In this document: positions 25,315 through 34,208 of the stretch, one piece after another
Layout: each line of letters begins with the position of its first letter
Position numbering within the stretch: position 1 is the first letter of the stretch
Assembly (NCBI GenBank): GCA_963663285.2
Contig: CAXXNI010000002.1
Location: forward strand, 434,001-498,000
Length of the DNA stretch: 64,000 nucleotides
Origin: CAXXOK01 sp963663285
GTDB lineage: Bacteria; Bacillota; Clostridia; Christensenellales; Aristaeellaceae
Direction of reading: 5' to 3'
Notes under the pieces: generated by a model
Databases searched by the model: none
Told to the model about the DNA's origin: nothing
Seen by the model: the letters and a program-made list of their open reading frames with translations, nothing else
Translations under genes and position numbers: made by a program

Positions 25315-27924
25315 TTATTGCTTTTCGCCGTAATAGGCGTTCAAATACATCTGCTTGATTTCCTTCATCAGCGGATAACGCGGGTTAGCGCCGGTGCACT
25401 GGTCGTCGAAGGCCAGCTCGGTCATTGCATCCAAACGGTCCAGGAAATCTTTCTCGTCGATGCCGTAATCGCGAATGGTCTTTTTAATGCCGATCTTGGC
25501 TTTCAAATCATCCAGCGCAGCAATGAGTTTTTCCAGCTTCTCTTCATCTGTCTTGCCGCCCAGTTTCAGGGCATCGGCAACCATTGCGTAGCGGGCTAAC
25601 GTATGAGGATGATCGTACTGCGGGAAGGTGCCCATTTTCGTCGGGACTTCGGCAGCATTATAGCGCAGTACCTCGTCGATCAACAGAGCGTTTGCAACGC
25701 CGTGCGGCAGGTGGTGGAAAGCGCCCAGTTTATGCGCCATGCTGTGGCACACGCCCAGGAACGCGTTGGCGAAAGCCATACCGGCAATTGTGGCGGCGTT
25801 GGCCATTTTTTCACGTGCCAGCGCATCGTTGGGACCGTTGTCGTAAGCGCGGGGCAGGTATTCAAAGATCATTTTCAGGCTCTGCAAGGCAAGGCCGTCG
25901 GTGTAATCGGTCGCCAGCATGCTGGCAATCGCTTCAAGGTTATGGGTAACAGCGTCGATACCGCTGGCAGCGGTAAGCCCTTTGGGGGCGTTCATCATCA
26001 TATCCGCGTCCACAATGGCCATATTGGGGAGCAGTTCGTAATCGGCAAGCGCATATTTTACGCTGGTCGTTTCATCGGTGATGATGGTAAACGGCGTAAC
26101 CTCGCTGCCGGTACCCGCCGTGGTCGGTACAGCGATAAAGTAGGCCTTCTGTCCCATCTTGGGGAAGGTGTAAATGCGTTTGCGAATATCGCTGAAACGC
26201 ATCGCCATATCCATAAAGTCCACTTCGGGGTGTTCGTACAATACCCACATAATTTTCGCAGCGTCCATAGCACTGCCGCCGCCGATAGCGATGATGCAAT
26301 CCGGCTGGAAGGCGTTCATGGCTTTTACGCCTTCATGGGCGCAAGCGAGTGTGGGGTCGGGTGCGACGTCAAAGAAGCAGGTATGCTGGATGCCCATTTC
26401 GTCCAAGCGGTCGGTAACGGCTTTGGTGTAGCCGTTTTGGAAGAGGAACGAATCCGTAACGATGAACACTTTCTTTTTGTTCAGTACGTCTTTCAGCTCC
26501 TGCAGCGCTACGGGCAGGCAACCCTTCTTAATATACACCTTTTGCGGCGCGCGGAACCAAAGCATATTCTCTCTCCTCTCGGCAACAGTCTTAATATTCA
26601 GAAGCTGCTTTACACCAACGTTCTCGCTGACCGAGTTGCCGCCCCAGGAGCCGCAGCCCAGCGTGAGCGAAGGCATCAACTTGAAGTTATACAGGTCGCC
26701 GATGCCGCCATGCGAAGAAGGCGTGTTGACGATGATACGGCAGGTTTCCATTTTCTCGGCAAAGCGATTCAGCTTTTCACGCTGGGTATGTGCGTTGAGG
26801 TAGACGCTCGCGGTATGGCCGTGACCGCCGTCTTCAATCAAGCGTTCGGCTTTCGCCATGGCGTCGTCAAAATCTTTAGCTTTATACATTGCCAGTACGG
26901 GGGAGAGCTTTTCATGGGCGAACTCTTCGCTCATTTCTACGCTCTGTACTTCACCGATCAGGATTTTTGCGGTTTCCGGCACGGTTACACCAGCCAGCGC
27001 GGCAATGGCAGGCGCGCTTTGACCAACGATTTTGGCATTCAGTGCGCCGTTGATCAGGATAGTCTTACGTACTTTATCCAGTTCGTCGCCCTTAAGGAAA
27101 TAGCAGCCGCGGCGGGCAAACTCATCCTTCACCTTTTTATAAATGGTTTCCGGCACGATAACGCTTTGCTCGCTGGCGCAGATCATACCGTTATCAAAGG
27201 TCTTGGAGTGGATTACGGAGTTTACGGCCAAGAGAATATCGGCGCTTTCGTCAATGATGGCGGGCACATTGCCGGGGCCGACGCCCAGCGCGGGCTTGCC
27301 GCTGGAATAAGCCGCGCGCACCATGCCGGGGCCGCCGGTAGCAAGGATGCAATCGCATTCCTTCATAACAAGATTAGTCATTTCAAGGCTGGGCACATCG
27401 ATCCACTGGATGATGTTCTCCGGCGCGCCTGCGGCAACAGCCGCCTCCAATACGACTTTCGCAGCGGCAATGGTGCAGTCCTTCGCGCGCGGGTGCGGCG
27501 AAATGATGATGCCGTTGCGGGTTTTCAGCGAAATCAGGGTTTTAAAAATAGCAGTGGAGGTAGGGTTGGTTGTCGGGATGACTGCGGCGATAATGCCAAG
27601 CGGTTCGGCAATCTTGGTAATACCGTATGCCTCGTCACGCTCGACGACCCCGCAGGTCTTCATATCACGGCAGGCATTGTAAATATATTCGGAAGCGAAG
27701 TGATTTTTAATCACCTTGTCTTCTACAACGCCCATTCCGGTTTCAGCAACGGCCATCTTTGCCAGCGGAATACGCTCGCGGTTCGCAGCCATGGCGGCGG
27801 CGAAGAAAATTTTATCTACTTGTTCCTGCGTAAATTCGGCATACGCTTTTTGCGCAGCGCGAACCTGTGTAAGGGCTTGCTCCAGGCTTTCGACGTTATC
27901 GATGATTTTGCGGGTGTCACTCAT
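25315..27924 (-). CDS. adhE: Bifunctional acetaldehyde-CoA/alcohol dehydrogenase AdhE
   Basis: Converts acetyl-CoA to acetaldehyde and then to ethanol with two NADH, the main ethanol-forming fermentation enzyme; assembles into spirosomes. The 869-residue length is standard. The N-terminal aldehyde dehydrogenase domain (1-440) shows the active Cys in FDNGMICASEQSVIV. The C-terminal iron alcohol dehydrogenase domain (about 450-869) has the nucleotide loop IAIGGGSAMDAAK and the metal histidines in ANAFLGVCHSMAHKLGAFHH and LPHGVANAL. GGGGAGGG lies 6 bases before the ATG. Two Rex-like boxes are in the upstream region, pointing to control by the NADH/NAD+ ratio. First gene of a unit with the APH-like kinase. 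Confidence 0.98.
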   Translation of the reverse strand: MSDTRKIIDNVESLEQALTQVRAAQKAYAEFTQEQVDKIFFAAAMAANRERIPLAKMAVAETGMGVVEDKVIKNHFASEYIYNACRDMKTCGVVERDEAYGITKIAEPLGIIAAVIPTTNPTSTAIFKTLISLKTRNGIIISPHPRAKDCTIAAAKVVLEAAVAAGAPENIIQWIDVPSLEMTNLVMKECDCILATGGPGMVRAAYSSGKPALGVGPGNVPAIIDESADILLAVNSVIHSKTFDNGMICASEQSVIVPETIYKKVKDEFARRGCYFLKGDELDKVRKTILINGALNAKIVGQSAPAIAALAGVTVPETAKILIGEVQSVEMSEEFAHEKLSPVLAMYKAKDFDDAMAKAERLIEDGGHGHTASVYLNAHTQREKLNRFAEKMETCRIIVNTPSSHGGIGDLYNFKLMPSLTLGCGSWGGNSVSENVGVKQLLNIKTVAERRENMLWFRAPQKVYIKKGCLPVALQELKDVLNKKKVFIVTDSFLFQNGYTKAVTDRLDEMGIQHTCFFDVAPDPTLACAHEGVKAMNAFQPDCIIAIGGGSAMDAAKIMWVLYEHPEVDFMDMAMRFSDIRKRIYTFPKMGQKAYFIAVPTTAGTGSEVTPFTIITDETTSVKYALADYELLPNMAIVDADMMMNAPKGLTAASGIDAVTHNLEAIASMLATDYTDGLALQSLKMIFEYLPRAYDNGPNDALAREKMANAATIAGMAFANAFLGVCHSMAHKLGAFHHLPHGVANALLIDEVLRYNAAEVPTKMGTFPQYDHPHTLARYAMVADALKLGGKTDEEKLEKLIAALDDLKAKIGIKKTIRDYGIDEKDFLDRLDAMTELAFDDQCTGANPRYPLMKEIKQMYLNAYYGEKQ

Positions 27925-27946
27925 AAATTTCCCTCCCCTTTCTGGT

Positions 27947-27964
27947 TCGTTAAAAGTTTAACAT
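27947..27964. promoter_or_regulatory. Rex-like operator, proximal to adhE
   Basis: TCGTTAA-AAGT-TTAACAT matches the clostridial Rex consensus TTGTTAA-N4-TTAACAA at 12 of 14 fixed positions. It is centred about 32 bases upstream of the adhE ATG, probably within the leader, where bound Rex would block elongation or initiation. Confidence 0.55.
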
Positions 27965-28018
27965 AGTGGAGAGGCAAAACACAATTCATCATACGTATAG
28001 GCTCATATCCTAAATGAT

Positions 28019-28036
28019 ATGTGAAATATTTAACAA
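28019..28036. promoter_or_regulatory. Rex-like operator, distal to adhE
   Basis: ATGTGAA-ATAT-TTAACAA matches the Rex consensus at 12 of 14 fixed positions; the right half is perfect. It is centred about 104 bases upstream of the adhE ATG and 72 bases from the proximal box. A separate 5-6-5 inverted repeat, ATATC and GATAT (28005-28020), directly abuts it and could be a LysR-type site. Confidence 0.6.
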
Positions 28037-28142
28037 TATGATGCAAAATCAATCAAACCCAATCACAATAACAAATAGCTGGGGGGTGAGGGCATCAAAT
28101 AAAAGTAAAATGATGTTTGATATGGTGTCAAAATAGACGTGT

Positions 28143-29063
28143 TTATCGTGTGTAAGGCAGCAATTCGCTCTGTATTTGCGCAAGCTGCTCCAAAAACAGC
28201 TCGTCCATCGGGGAAAGCATATATTGTTTGCGGTAGATCAATACATCTTTATAGCGCGAGGCGTAATCGGTACAAGGGCGAAGTGTAACATTGTAGCGCG
28301 CCAGCATATCCCGCGGGATAGGCGAAACCCAAGCATAGGCGCGGGGCAGCGTTGCAACCAGCTCGTATTGGCTGGTACGGTCATACAACCGTATGGTGCG
28401 GATTTCCGATTCTACTGCCGCCAGATTGTTTTTAGGGAGCGACGGCACATACATATCTCCCTGTCCTACGGCCACGCTGCCGGCTAAATCCCGCATGGTA
28501 ATCATCTCTTTCCGCGCGGCGGGGTGATCTACCCGCAGCATGGCCAGATAGCGGAATGTCCATAACTCGCGGTATTGCAAACCTTTTTCGCGAAAAGTGG
28601 TTAAGAAGTATTTTTCGTAATCCGTTTGATAGCGCACGATCCCCAAATCATAGCCGTCTTCGGCTACATTGCGGATGGAACGCAGCGCGTTGGTTTCCTT
28701 ATAATCCAGCATCAGGCCAGGATCGGCAAATTGGGCGAAACGTTCAAACGCAGCGGCGATATAGCTGGCTCGCGGCACCGAAAGCTTGAGTGTGCCGCCG
28801 CTTGACTGCTGTTTTTGATAATGCTCTGTCATTTCGTCAAACTGTGCCAGTATGCTGCGTGCGTAATGTAAAAACTCTTCACCCTGTGCGGTAGGCACAA
28901 TCCCCTTTGGGGTTCGGTCAAAAATTGTAATCCCCAGCAGGTTTTCCAGTTCTCGAATTGCACGGGAAAGATTGGGCTGGCTCATAAACAGATTCTCGGC
29001 AGCCTCGGTGATGGAACGTGTTTTTTCCACTTCAACGGCATAACGCAGATGCTGTATATTCAT
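28143..29063 (-). CDS. LysR-family transcriptional regulator
   Basis: DNA-binding regulator of 306 residues. The N-terminal winged helix-turn-helix reads MNIQHLRYAVEVEKTRSITEAAENLFMSQPNLSRAIRELE, classic LysR. The effector domain covers about residues 90-300. AAGGAGG lies 5 bases before the ATG at 29061-29063. It lies immediately upstream of adhE on the same strand with a 218-base gap, rather than being divergent, so control of adhE is possible but not implied by layout. The inducer is unknown. Confidence 0.93.
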   Translation of the reverse strand: MNIQHLRYAVEVEKTRSITEAAENLFMSQPNLSRAIRELENLLGITIFDRTPKGIVPTAQGEEFLHYARSILAQFDEMTEHYQKQQSSGGTLKLSVPRASYIAAAFERFAQFADPGLMLDYKETNALRSIRNVAEDGYDLGIVRYQTDYEKYFLTTFREKGLQYRELWTFRYLAMLRVDHPAARKEMITMRDLAGSVAVGQGDMYVPSLPKNNLAAVESEIRTIRLYDRTSQYELVATLPRAYAWVSPIPRDMLARYNVTLRPCTDYASRYKDVLIYRKQYMLSPMDELFLEQLAQIQSELLPYTR

Positions 29064-29164
29064 AACAACCTCCTTATTTCCCACCTCGTCATTATACCGA
29101 AAAGCGAGGGAAATGAAAAGCGTGTACCGGTAAGGGCGCGGGACAGGCTCTTCTGAATTGGGAA

Positions 29165-29193
29165 TTGCAATTTGCTGCGAAAAAAGGTATCAT
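29165..29193 (+). promoter_or_regulatory. Probable promoter of the DUF4097-ybaB-recR operon
   Basis: TTGCAA (29165-29170), 17 bases, TATCAT (29188-29193). A transcript starting near 29200 would leave almost no leader for an ATG at 29208, which argues for the TTG start at 29232. Confidence 0.5.
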
Positions 29194-29231
29194 AAAGCAA
29201 GAAATCTATGCATGAAAGGCGGCGTATCGCT

Positions 29232-29978
29232 TTGGAACGGAATGAAAGTTTCGCGGCGGCCAATCTGAACGATCTGGCTATTCGCCTGGCATGGGCGCAA
29301 GTAGAAATATTTGCGGACGATATCGACCGTGTGCAGGTGCTCGCGGCAGGAGATGAAAACTCTGTCAGTGACCTGCGCATAGAAACGGATGGACAGGTGC
29401 TGATTGTGGAACAGCCGCAATACGGGCTTTCGCTCAATATTACCGAAAGCCATTGGATGCAGGTATGCGTGCGTATGCCGAAAAGCTGGAACCAGCAAAT
29501 CCATGTGACAACGGTAAGCGGGCTGTTGAATGCCCGTAAGCTCAACGGCAGTTATCTGGAGCTGGATACGGTTTCCGGGGATGTGCATGTATCCCGGATT
29601 ACGGCAAAAGAGATTAAGATGAAAACCGTAAGCGGCGATGTACGCGCGGACGAGCTGACGGCAGAGCGTCTTTCGGCGCGTTCGCTTAGCGGGCAGATTG
29701 TCTTATCCGATGTTTCCGCAAAGTACTATAAATGCTCCACGGTCAACGGAGAACAGCGCATCAGCCAAAAAACGGGCTTTGAGCAAATGGAGCTGCGCTC
29801 GGTATCCGGCGATATCACGTTGAAAACCGCTGTGGAGAAACTGGGCGTATCCATGCGTTCGGTCAACGGGCGCGTACAAACCGAAGGCGTGCAGCTCACG
29901 GATGCGGCGGGAGACCCGCAGGTACGCATTACAGGCGTATCGGCAGATGTGAAGCTGATTTATGCAAAACAAGAGTAA
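29232..29978 (+). CDS. DUF4097-type beta-strand repeat protein
   Basis: A 248-residue protein rich in short beta repeats of the DUF4097 kind: TVSGLLNARKLNGSYLELDTVSGDVHVSRI, KTVSGDVRADEL, RSVSGDITLKTA, RSVNGRVQT. The repeats (about residues 95-235) form a right-handed helical stack in relatives, usually called putative adhesins. No signal peptide is seen, so it is probably cytosolic. The function is unknown. The TTG start at 29232 is favoured by the promoter position and GAAAGGCGG about 10 bases upstream; the ATG at 29208 is the alternative. It stands where dnaX is usually found, just before ybaB-recR. Confidence 0.72.
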   Translation: MERNESFAAANLNDLAIRLAWAQVEIFADDIDRVQVLAAGDENSVSDLRIETDGQVLIVEQPQYGLSLNITESHWMQVCVRMPKSWNQQIHVTTVSGLLNARKLNGSYLELDTVSGDVHVSRITAKEIKMKTVSGDVRADELTAERLSARSLSGQIVLSDVSAKYYKCSTVNGEQRISQKTGFEQMELRSVSGDITLKTAVEKLGVSMRSVNGRVQTEGVQLTDAAGDPQVRITGVSADVKLIYAKQE

Positions 29979-29995
29979 CAGGAGGACGAACGACA

Positions 29996-30349
29996 ATGGG
30001 TAAAAAACAGTTTGGCGGCTTCGGCGGCCCGGGCGGATATGGCGGCGGCAATATGCAGCAGTTAATGCGGCAGGCGCAGAAATTGCAGGAGCAGATGGCC
30101 AAAACGCAGGAAGATTTAGACTCCCGCGAGTTTACCGCGCAAGCGGGCGGCGGCATGGTGACGGTGGTTGTCACGGGAAAACGCGAAGTGAAATCCATCG
30201 ATATCAAACCGGAATGTGTCGATCCGGAAGATGTGGAAATGCTGCAGGATATGGTTTTAGCCGCTACGAATGAAGCGCTGCGCAGTGCCGAAGAGGCGCG
30301 CGAGGCGGAAATGTCCAAACTGACGCCCGGTATGGGAGGAATGCTGTAA
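29996..30349 (+). CDS. ybaB: YbaB/EbfC-family nucleoid-associated protein
   Basis: Small DNA-binding protein of 117 residues that forms a tweezer-shaped dimer and coats the nucleoid. After a glycine-rich start (FGGFGGPGGYGGG) come the helix LMRQAQKLQEQMAKTQEDL and the family core AGGGMVTVVVTGKREVKSIDIKPE. AGGAGG lies 11 bases before the ATG. It is directly followed by recR, 3 bases away, the near-universal pairing in bacteria. Confidence 0.96.
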   Translation: MGKKQFGGFGGPGGYGGGNMQQLMRQAQKLQEQMAKTQEDLDSREFTAQAGGGMVTVVVTGKREVKSIDIKPECVDPEDVEMLQDMVLAATNEALRSAEEAREAEMSKLTPGMGGML

Positions 30350-30352
30350 GGT

Positions 30353-30952
30353 ATGGCCCAGCAACTGGAACCCATTGCACGGATGGTGGCGCAACTAACC
30401 AAACTACCGAGTATTGGGCAAAAAAGCGCGCAGCGGCTGGCGTACCATATTATTGGTATGCCGCTGGAGGATGTGCGGGAATTGGCTTCGGCGATTTATC
30501 AGGGCCGTAAAGCCATCCGCTATTGCAACGTCTGCGGGAACTACGCTACCGGCGACCTGTGCGATATATGCGCCGATCCGGCCCGAGAAAACGGACAGAT
30601 TTGTGTAGTGCGCGACCCGCGTGACGTAGCCGCCATAGAGCGGATGCGCGATTTCGGCGGCGCATACCATGTGTTGCACGGCACGCTTTCCCCCATGGAA
30701 GGGATCGGGCCGGATGATATTCGCATTCGCGAACTGCTGGCCCGGCTATCCGACGGCAAGGTGACCGAAGTGATTTTGGCCACCAACCCGGATATAGAGG
30801 GGGAAGCGACCGCGAGTTACATAGCGCGGCTAATCAAACCCATGGGGGTCATGGTTACACGAATCGCCCATGGCGTTCCGGTGGGCAGCGATTTGGAATA
30901 TGCAGATGAAATCACGCTGGCAAAAGCCATGGAAGGTCGCCGTCAAATGTAA
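30353..30952 (+). CDS. recR: Recombination mediator protein RecR
   Basis: With RecO and RecF it loads RecA onto gapped DNA. 199 residues, the normal length. The helix-hairpin-helix (LTKLPSIGQKSAQRLAYHII), the four-cysteine zinc finger (CNVCGNYATGDLCDIC) and the TOPRIM domain (ICVVRDPRDVAAIERM, ATNPDIEGEATASYI) are in the expected order. The C-terminal region has RIAHGVPVGSDLEYADEITL. It follows ybaB by 3 bases; its ribosome site GGGAGG lies inside the end of ybaB. Confidence 0.98.
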   Translation: MAQQLEPIARMVAQLTKLPSIGQKSAQRLAYHIIGMPLEDVRELASAIYQGRKAIRYCNVCGNYATGDLCDICADPARENGQICVVRDPRDVAAIERMRDFGGAYHVLHGTLSPMEGIGPDDIRIRELLARLSDGKVTEVILATNPDIEGEATASYIARLIKPMGVMVTRIAHGVPVGSDLEYADEITLAKAMEGRRQM

Positions 30953-30965
30953 GCGGCGGCTTTTT
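30936..30965 (+). terminator. Short hairpin with T-run overlapping the recR stop
   Basis: Seven-bp stem (30936-30942 with 30954-30960, one G:U) followed by TTTTTC. It may reduce read-through into rmuC, whose ribosome site begins just after. Confidence 0.5.
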
Positions 30966-30982
30966 CAATGGAAGGAGTAGGT

Positions 30983-32422
30983 ATGCTGAATCTGGAGATA
31001 TGGCAATGGGCCGCGCTGGGAGCGCTCGCATTGAACCTCGTGCTGCTGGTGGTAATTCTGGCAATTGTGAGCAGGCGAAACCATATGGAGCAGCGGAAAC
31101 TGGCGGAACTTGCCGATGATTTGTACGATACGCTCCGTAACCTGCAGGCAGATAATGCCCAGCAAAGCCTCGGGCAGCGGGAAGAACAGCTGCGGATGCT
31201 ACAATCCATTGGCGATAGTTTGGCAAGCCTGCTTAACCGGGGCGCGGAGCAACAGGGGCAGCAGTTTTCCCTTTGGCAGCAAAACGCATATGAGCACGAC
31301 CACGCAACTGATAACCGGCAGGCGCGCATGTACCAGATGGTAGAAGAAAATCTGGGCAAGTTTGAACTGCGCATGAAAACGGTGGATGGAACACTGGAAC
31401 AGCGCTTACAGCAAAACGAGATGCGGCTGGAACGCATGCGGGAAACGCTGGAAAAATCGCTGTCGGAGCTGCGTATGGAAAATACCCGCAAGTTGGATGA
31501 AATGCGAAGCGTTGTGGATGAAAAATTGCAGGATACCCTTAACAAACGACTATCGCAGAGCTTTGCGCAGGTCAGCGAACGGCTGGAACAGGTATACCGT
31601 TCGCTGGGCGAAGTGCATCGGCTGGCAGAAGGCGTAGGCGATTTGAAACGGGTGCTGAGCAATGTGAAAAAACGCGGCATCTGGGGTGAGATTCAACTGG
31701 GCAGCTTGCTTTCCGAAGCACTGACGGCGACGCAGTACGCGCAAAATGTACAGGTAAAACCGGACGCCGCCGAACGGGTGGAATTTGCGGTTTGCCTGCC
31801 GGGGAAAGAAGAAGGCGCACCGATCTATCTGCCCATTGACAGTAAATTTCCGCAGGAGGATTATGCCCGTCTGGCGGAAGCCGGCGAACGCGGTGATGCT
31901 ACCCAAACCGAAGCTGCACGCAAGGCGCTGGTAAATGCCGTAAAGGTGGAAGCAAAGCGGATTGCCGGTAAATACATTGAGCCGCCGTATACGACCGATT
32001 TTGCCATCATGTTTCTACCGTTGGAAAGCCTGTATGCCGAAGTGGTGCGGGATGCTGCGCTGATCGAGCAAATCCAGCGGGAACAACGTGTGGTGGTTGC
32101 GGGACCGAGTACGTTGTTAGCGATGCTCAACAGCCTGCAAATGGGCTTTCGTACCTTGGCGATCGAAAAGCGCTCGGCGGAATTATGGAAGCTGCTGGGT
32201 GCGGTGCGAACCGATTTTGGTAATTTCTCTCAAGTGCTGCAAAAAACACAGGAGAAGCTGCGGCAGGCCACTGATAGTATTGATACAGCCTTTGTGCGTA
32301 CCCGCAGCATTGAACGCAGGTTGAGAGGCGTAGAAGCGCTGGAAGAGGCGGAAGCCGGGCGTATCCTCGGCACGCTGGATATGGAAGGCAGCGATGATGC
32401 TGCGCCGGGCGAAGAGGAGTAA
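30983..32422 (+). CDS. rmuC: DNA recombination protein RmuC
   Basis: A 479-residue protein with an N-terminal membrane helix (about residues 4-28, WAALGALALNLVLLVVILAIV), a long coiled coil (about 35-190) and a C-terminal nuclease-like domain of the PD-(D/E)xK type (GIWGEIQLGSLL, then PIYLPIDSKFPQEDYARL and YTTDFAIMFLPLESLYAEV). RmuC limits inversions at short repeats; its exact reaction is still unclear. AAGGAG lies 5 bases before the ATG at 30983; an ATG at 30968 overlaps that site. Confidence 0.95.
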   Translation: MLNLEIWQWAALGALALNLVLLVVILAIVSRRNHMEQRKLAELADDLYDTLRNLQADNAQQSLGQREEQLRMLQSIGDSLASLLNRGAEQQGQQFSLWQQNAYEHDHATDNRQARMYQMVEENLGKFELRMKTVDGTLEQRLQQNEMRLERMRETLEKSLSELRMENTRKLDEMRSVVDEKLQDTLNKRLSQSFAQVSERLEQVYRSLGEVHRLAEGVGDLKRVLSNVKKRGIWGEIQLGSLLSEALTATQYAQNVQVKPDAAERVEFAVCLPGKEEGAPIYLPIDSKFPQEDYARLAEAGERGDATQTEAARKALVNAVKVEAKRIAGKYIEPPYTTDFAIMFLPLESLYAEVVRDAALIEQIQREQRVVVAGPSTLLAMLNSLQMGFRTLAIEKRSAELWKLLGAVRTDFGNFSQVLQKTQEKLRQATDSIDTAFVRTRSIERRLRGVEALEEAEAGRILGTLDMEGSDDAAPGEEE

Positions 32423-32685
32423 GCACAGCCGTGCGTTTGTTGCAGTTGTAACAGCTTTTTTGCTTTTGGATGCAACAAGCGCGAAAACGCTTGTGAAATA
32501 AGGCATAGCGGGAAACAGGCCGGGGCATGATGCACAGGCCGCCCGCTATTGCTATTTTGATAAAACAATGTTTTAATGATAGGGAATTTGAACCAAAAGC
32601 CCGAAACATATGGTTTATTCACGATTTATCGGCAATGATTGCGGTGCTAATAACCGGACCGACAGGAAGAATAGGGGAGTGCCCT

Positions 32686-33579
32686 TTGGAAATACAATGG
32701 TATCCAGGCCACATGGCCAAAGCAAAACGAACGTTGATTCAGCAATTGTCCAAAGTAAATCTGGCGGTAGAATTGTGCGATGCGCGCTTGCCGCTGTCCA
32801 GCCGGAACCCTGATCTGGACCGGCTGCTAAACGCGAAGCGGCGTGTTTTACTGCTGTGCAAAGCAGACTTGGCGGAGCCGCAGGCCACCAACCGCTGGCT
32901 TGCGTATTTTGCCTCGCAGGGAATCGATGCAATGGCGTACGATACCAGCCCGAAAAAAACCAAGCAAGCGCGCGCGATGATCGACCGCGCCGCACAGGAA
33001 ATTATTCAGCGGGGGTTGGACCGCGGCTTGCGCAAAACCATACGCGCGATGGTAGTCGGTGTGCCTAACGTAGGGAAAAGCACGTTTATTAACCGCCTAT
33101 ACGGAGGTTCCATTGCCAGCGTTGGCGACCGGCCCGGGGTAACGCGTTCCAACCAATGGGTGAAAGTCGGCCCCTATCTGGAAGTGCTGGATACGCCGGG
33201 TATGCTGTGGCCGAAGCTTTCAGATAAGTTGGCAGCGACCAGACTGGCGTATATCGGTACCATCCGCGATGCGGTATATGATCAACAGGCATTATGTATT
33301 CGGCTTTTGCAGGATTTGCTCACCGTACGCAACGAAGAAACATGCCAACGCTATAAGATAAAAGACCCGGAGGCACAGGGCGCCGAACTGCTGGAAGAAG
33401 TGGGACGTGGGCGGGGTTTTTTGCTAAAGGGCGGCGTAGTGGATACCGACCGTGTTTGCGCCGTTGTACTGGATGAATTCCGCGCAGGCAAAGTAGGGCG
33501 TATTACGCTGGAATACCCGCCTGTGGCAGACCAAACAGCAAACCCGGTGTTGGAGGAACGTACCGATGGCGAAACCTAA
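32686..33579 (+). CDS. rbgA: Ribosome biogenesis GTPase RbgA (YlqF)
   Basis: Circularly permuted GTPase needed for a late step of 50S subunit assembly; 297 residues. Motif order is permuted as expected: G4 LLCKADL, then G1 GVPNVGKSTFINRL, then G3 DTPGMLWPK. The N-terminus IQWYPGHMAKAKR is the RbgA hallmark. A TTG start at 32686 is chosen because GGGGAG lies about 6 bases upstream and the family begins right there; longer frames add unrelated sequence. It overlaps rnhB by 14 bases. The 263-base gap before it holds only a weak hairpin near 32446-32461. Confidence 0.96.
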   Translation: MEIQWYPGHMAKAKRTLIQQLSKVNLAVELCDARLPLSSRNPDLDRLLNAKRRVLLLCKADLAEPQATNRWLAYFASQGIDAMAYDTSPKKTKQARAMIDRAAQEIIQRGLDRGLRKTIRAMVVGVPNVGKSTFINRLYGGSIASVGDRPGVTRSNQWVKVGPYLEVLDTPGMLWPKLSDKLAATRLAYIGTIRDAVYDQQALCIRLLQDLLTVRNEETCQRYKIKDPEAQGAELLEEVGRGRGFLLKGGVVDTDRVCAVVLDEFRAGKVGRITLEYPPVADQTANPVLEERTDGET

Positions 33580-34192
33580 CGCGAAACGGATCGCCCGTTT
33601 ACAGGCACTGGCCGGGCATGACGAAGCATACCCGGCCTTTGGCGCATCGCTTGCCGGTATGGACGAGGCGGGCCGCGGGCCGTTGCTTGGCTCGGTGGTT
33701 GCCGCATGTGTTATTATGCCGCAGGCTCCGCTATTGCCTTGGGTGGACGACAGTAAAAAGCTATCCGAAAAACGGCGGGAAGAAGTATACGACCAGATTT
33801 TGGCTTGTGCGCTGTATGTTGGTGTGGGCGAATCCAGTGCGCAGGAAATTGATGATATTAATATATTACAAGCAACCAAGCTGGCAATGCGGCGTGCTGC
33901 CCAGTCCGCACCTGCTTCGCTTTGCCTGGTGGATGCGGTTACCGGGCTTACCCTTCCGTTTCCGACTGAGCCAATCGTACATGGTGACGCGGTTAGCTAT
34001 TCCATTGCAGCAGCCAGTATTGTTGCGAAAGTGACGCGGGACCGTCAATTGGCCGAGTTGGCGCAATTGTACCCGGCATACGGGCTGGATCGGAATAAAG
34101 GGTATGGCACCGCGGAGCATATACAGGCGATTAAGCAGTTTGGTGCCTGCCCGCAGCATCGCTGTTCCTTTATCGGAAAATGGATTGATTAG
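33566..34192 (+). CDS. rnhB: Ribonuclease HII
   Basis: Cleaves the RNA strand of RNA:DNA hybrids and single embedded ribonucleotides. 208 residues. The acidic active site is seen as GMDEAGRGPLLG (Asp33, Glu34), CLVDAV and the later AASIVAKVTRDR. The C-terminal GYGTAEHIQAIKQFG-x-HR segment is typical. The ATG lies within the end of rbgA, so translation is coupled. rbgA-rnhB is the usual Bacillus/Clostridium pair. Confidence 0.97.
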   Translation: MAKPNAKRIARLQALAGHDEAYPAFGASLAGMDEAGRGPLLGSVVAACVIMPQAPLLPWVDDSKKLSEKRREEVYDQILACALYVGVGESSAQEIDDINILQATKLAMRRAAQSAPASLCLVDAVTGLTLPFPTEPIVHGDAVSYSIAAASIVAKVTRDRQLAELAQLYPAYGLDRNKGYGTAEHIQAIKQFGACPQHRCSFIGKWID

Positions 34193-34208
34193 ACAGGTGG
34201 GGTGGATG

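Noticed and set aside
25603..27966. A 787-codon open frame on the plus strand, antisense to adhE
   Set aside because: It mirrors the conserved adhE codons, has no ribosome site and gives a low-complexity, non-family protein. It is a shadow of codon bias.
29208..29231. ATG start for the DUF4097 protein
   Set aside because: It would lie about 8 bases after the predicted transcription start and has no ribosome site. The TTG at 29232 fits better, though not with certainty.
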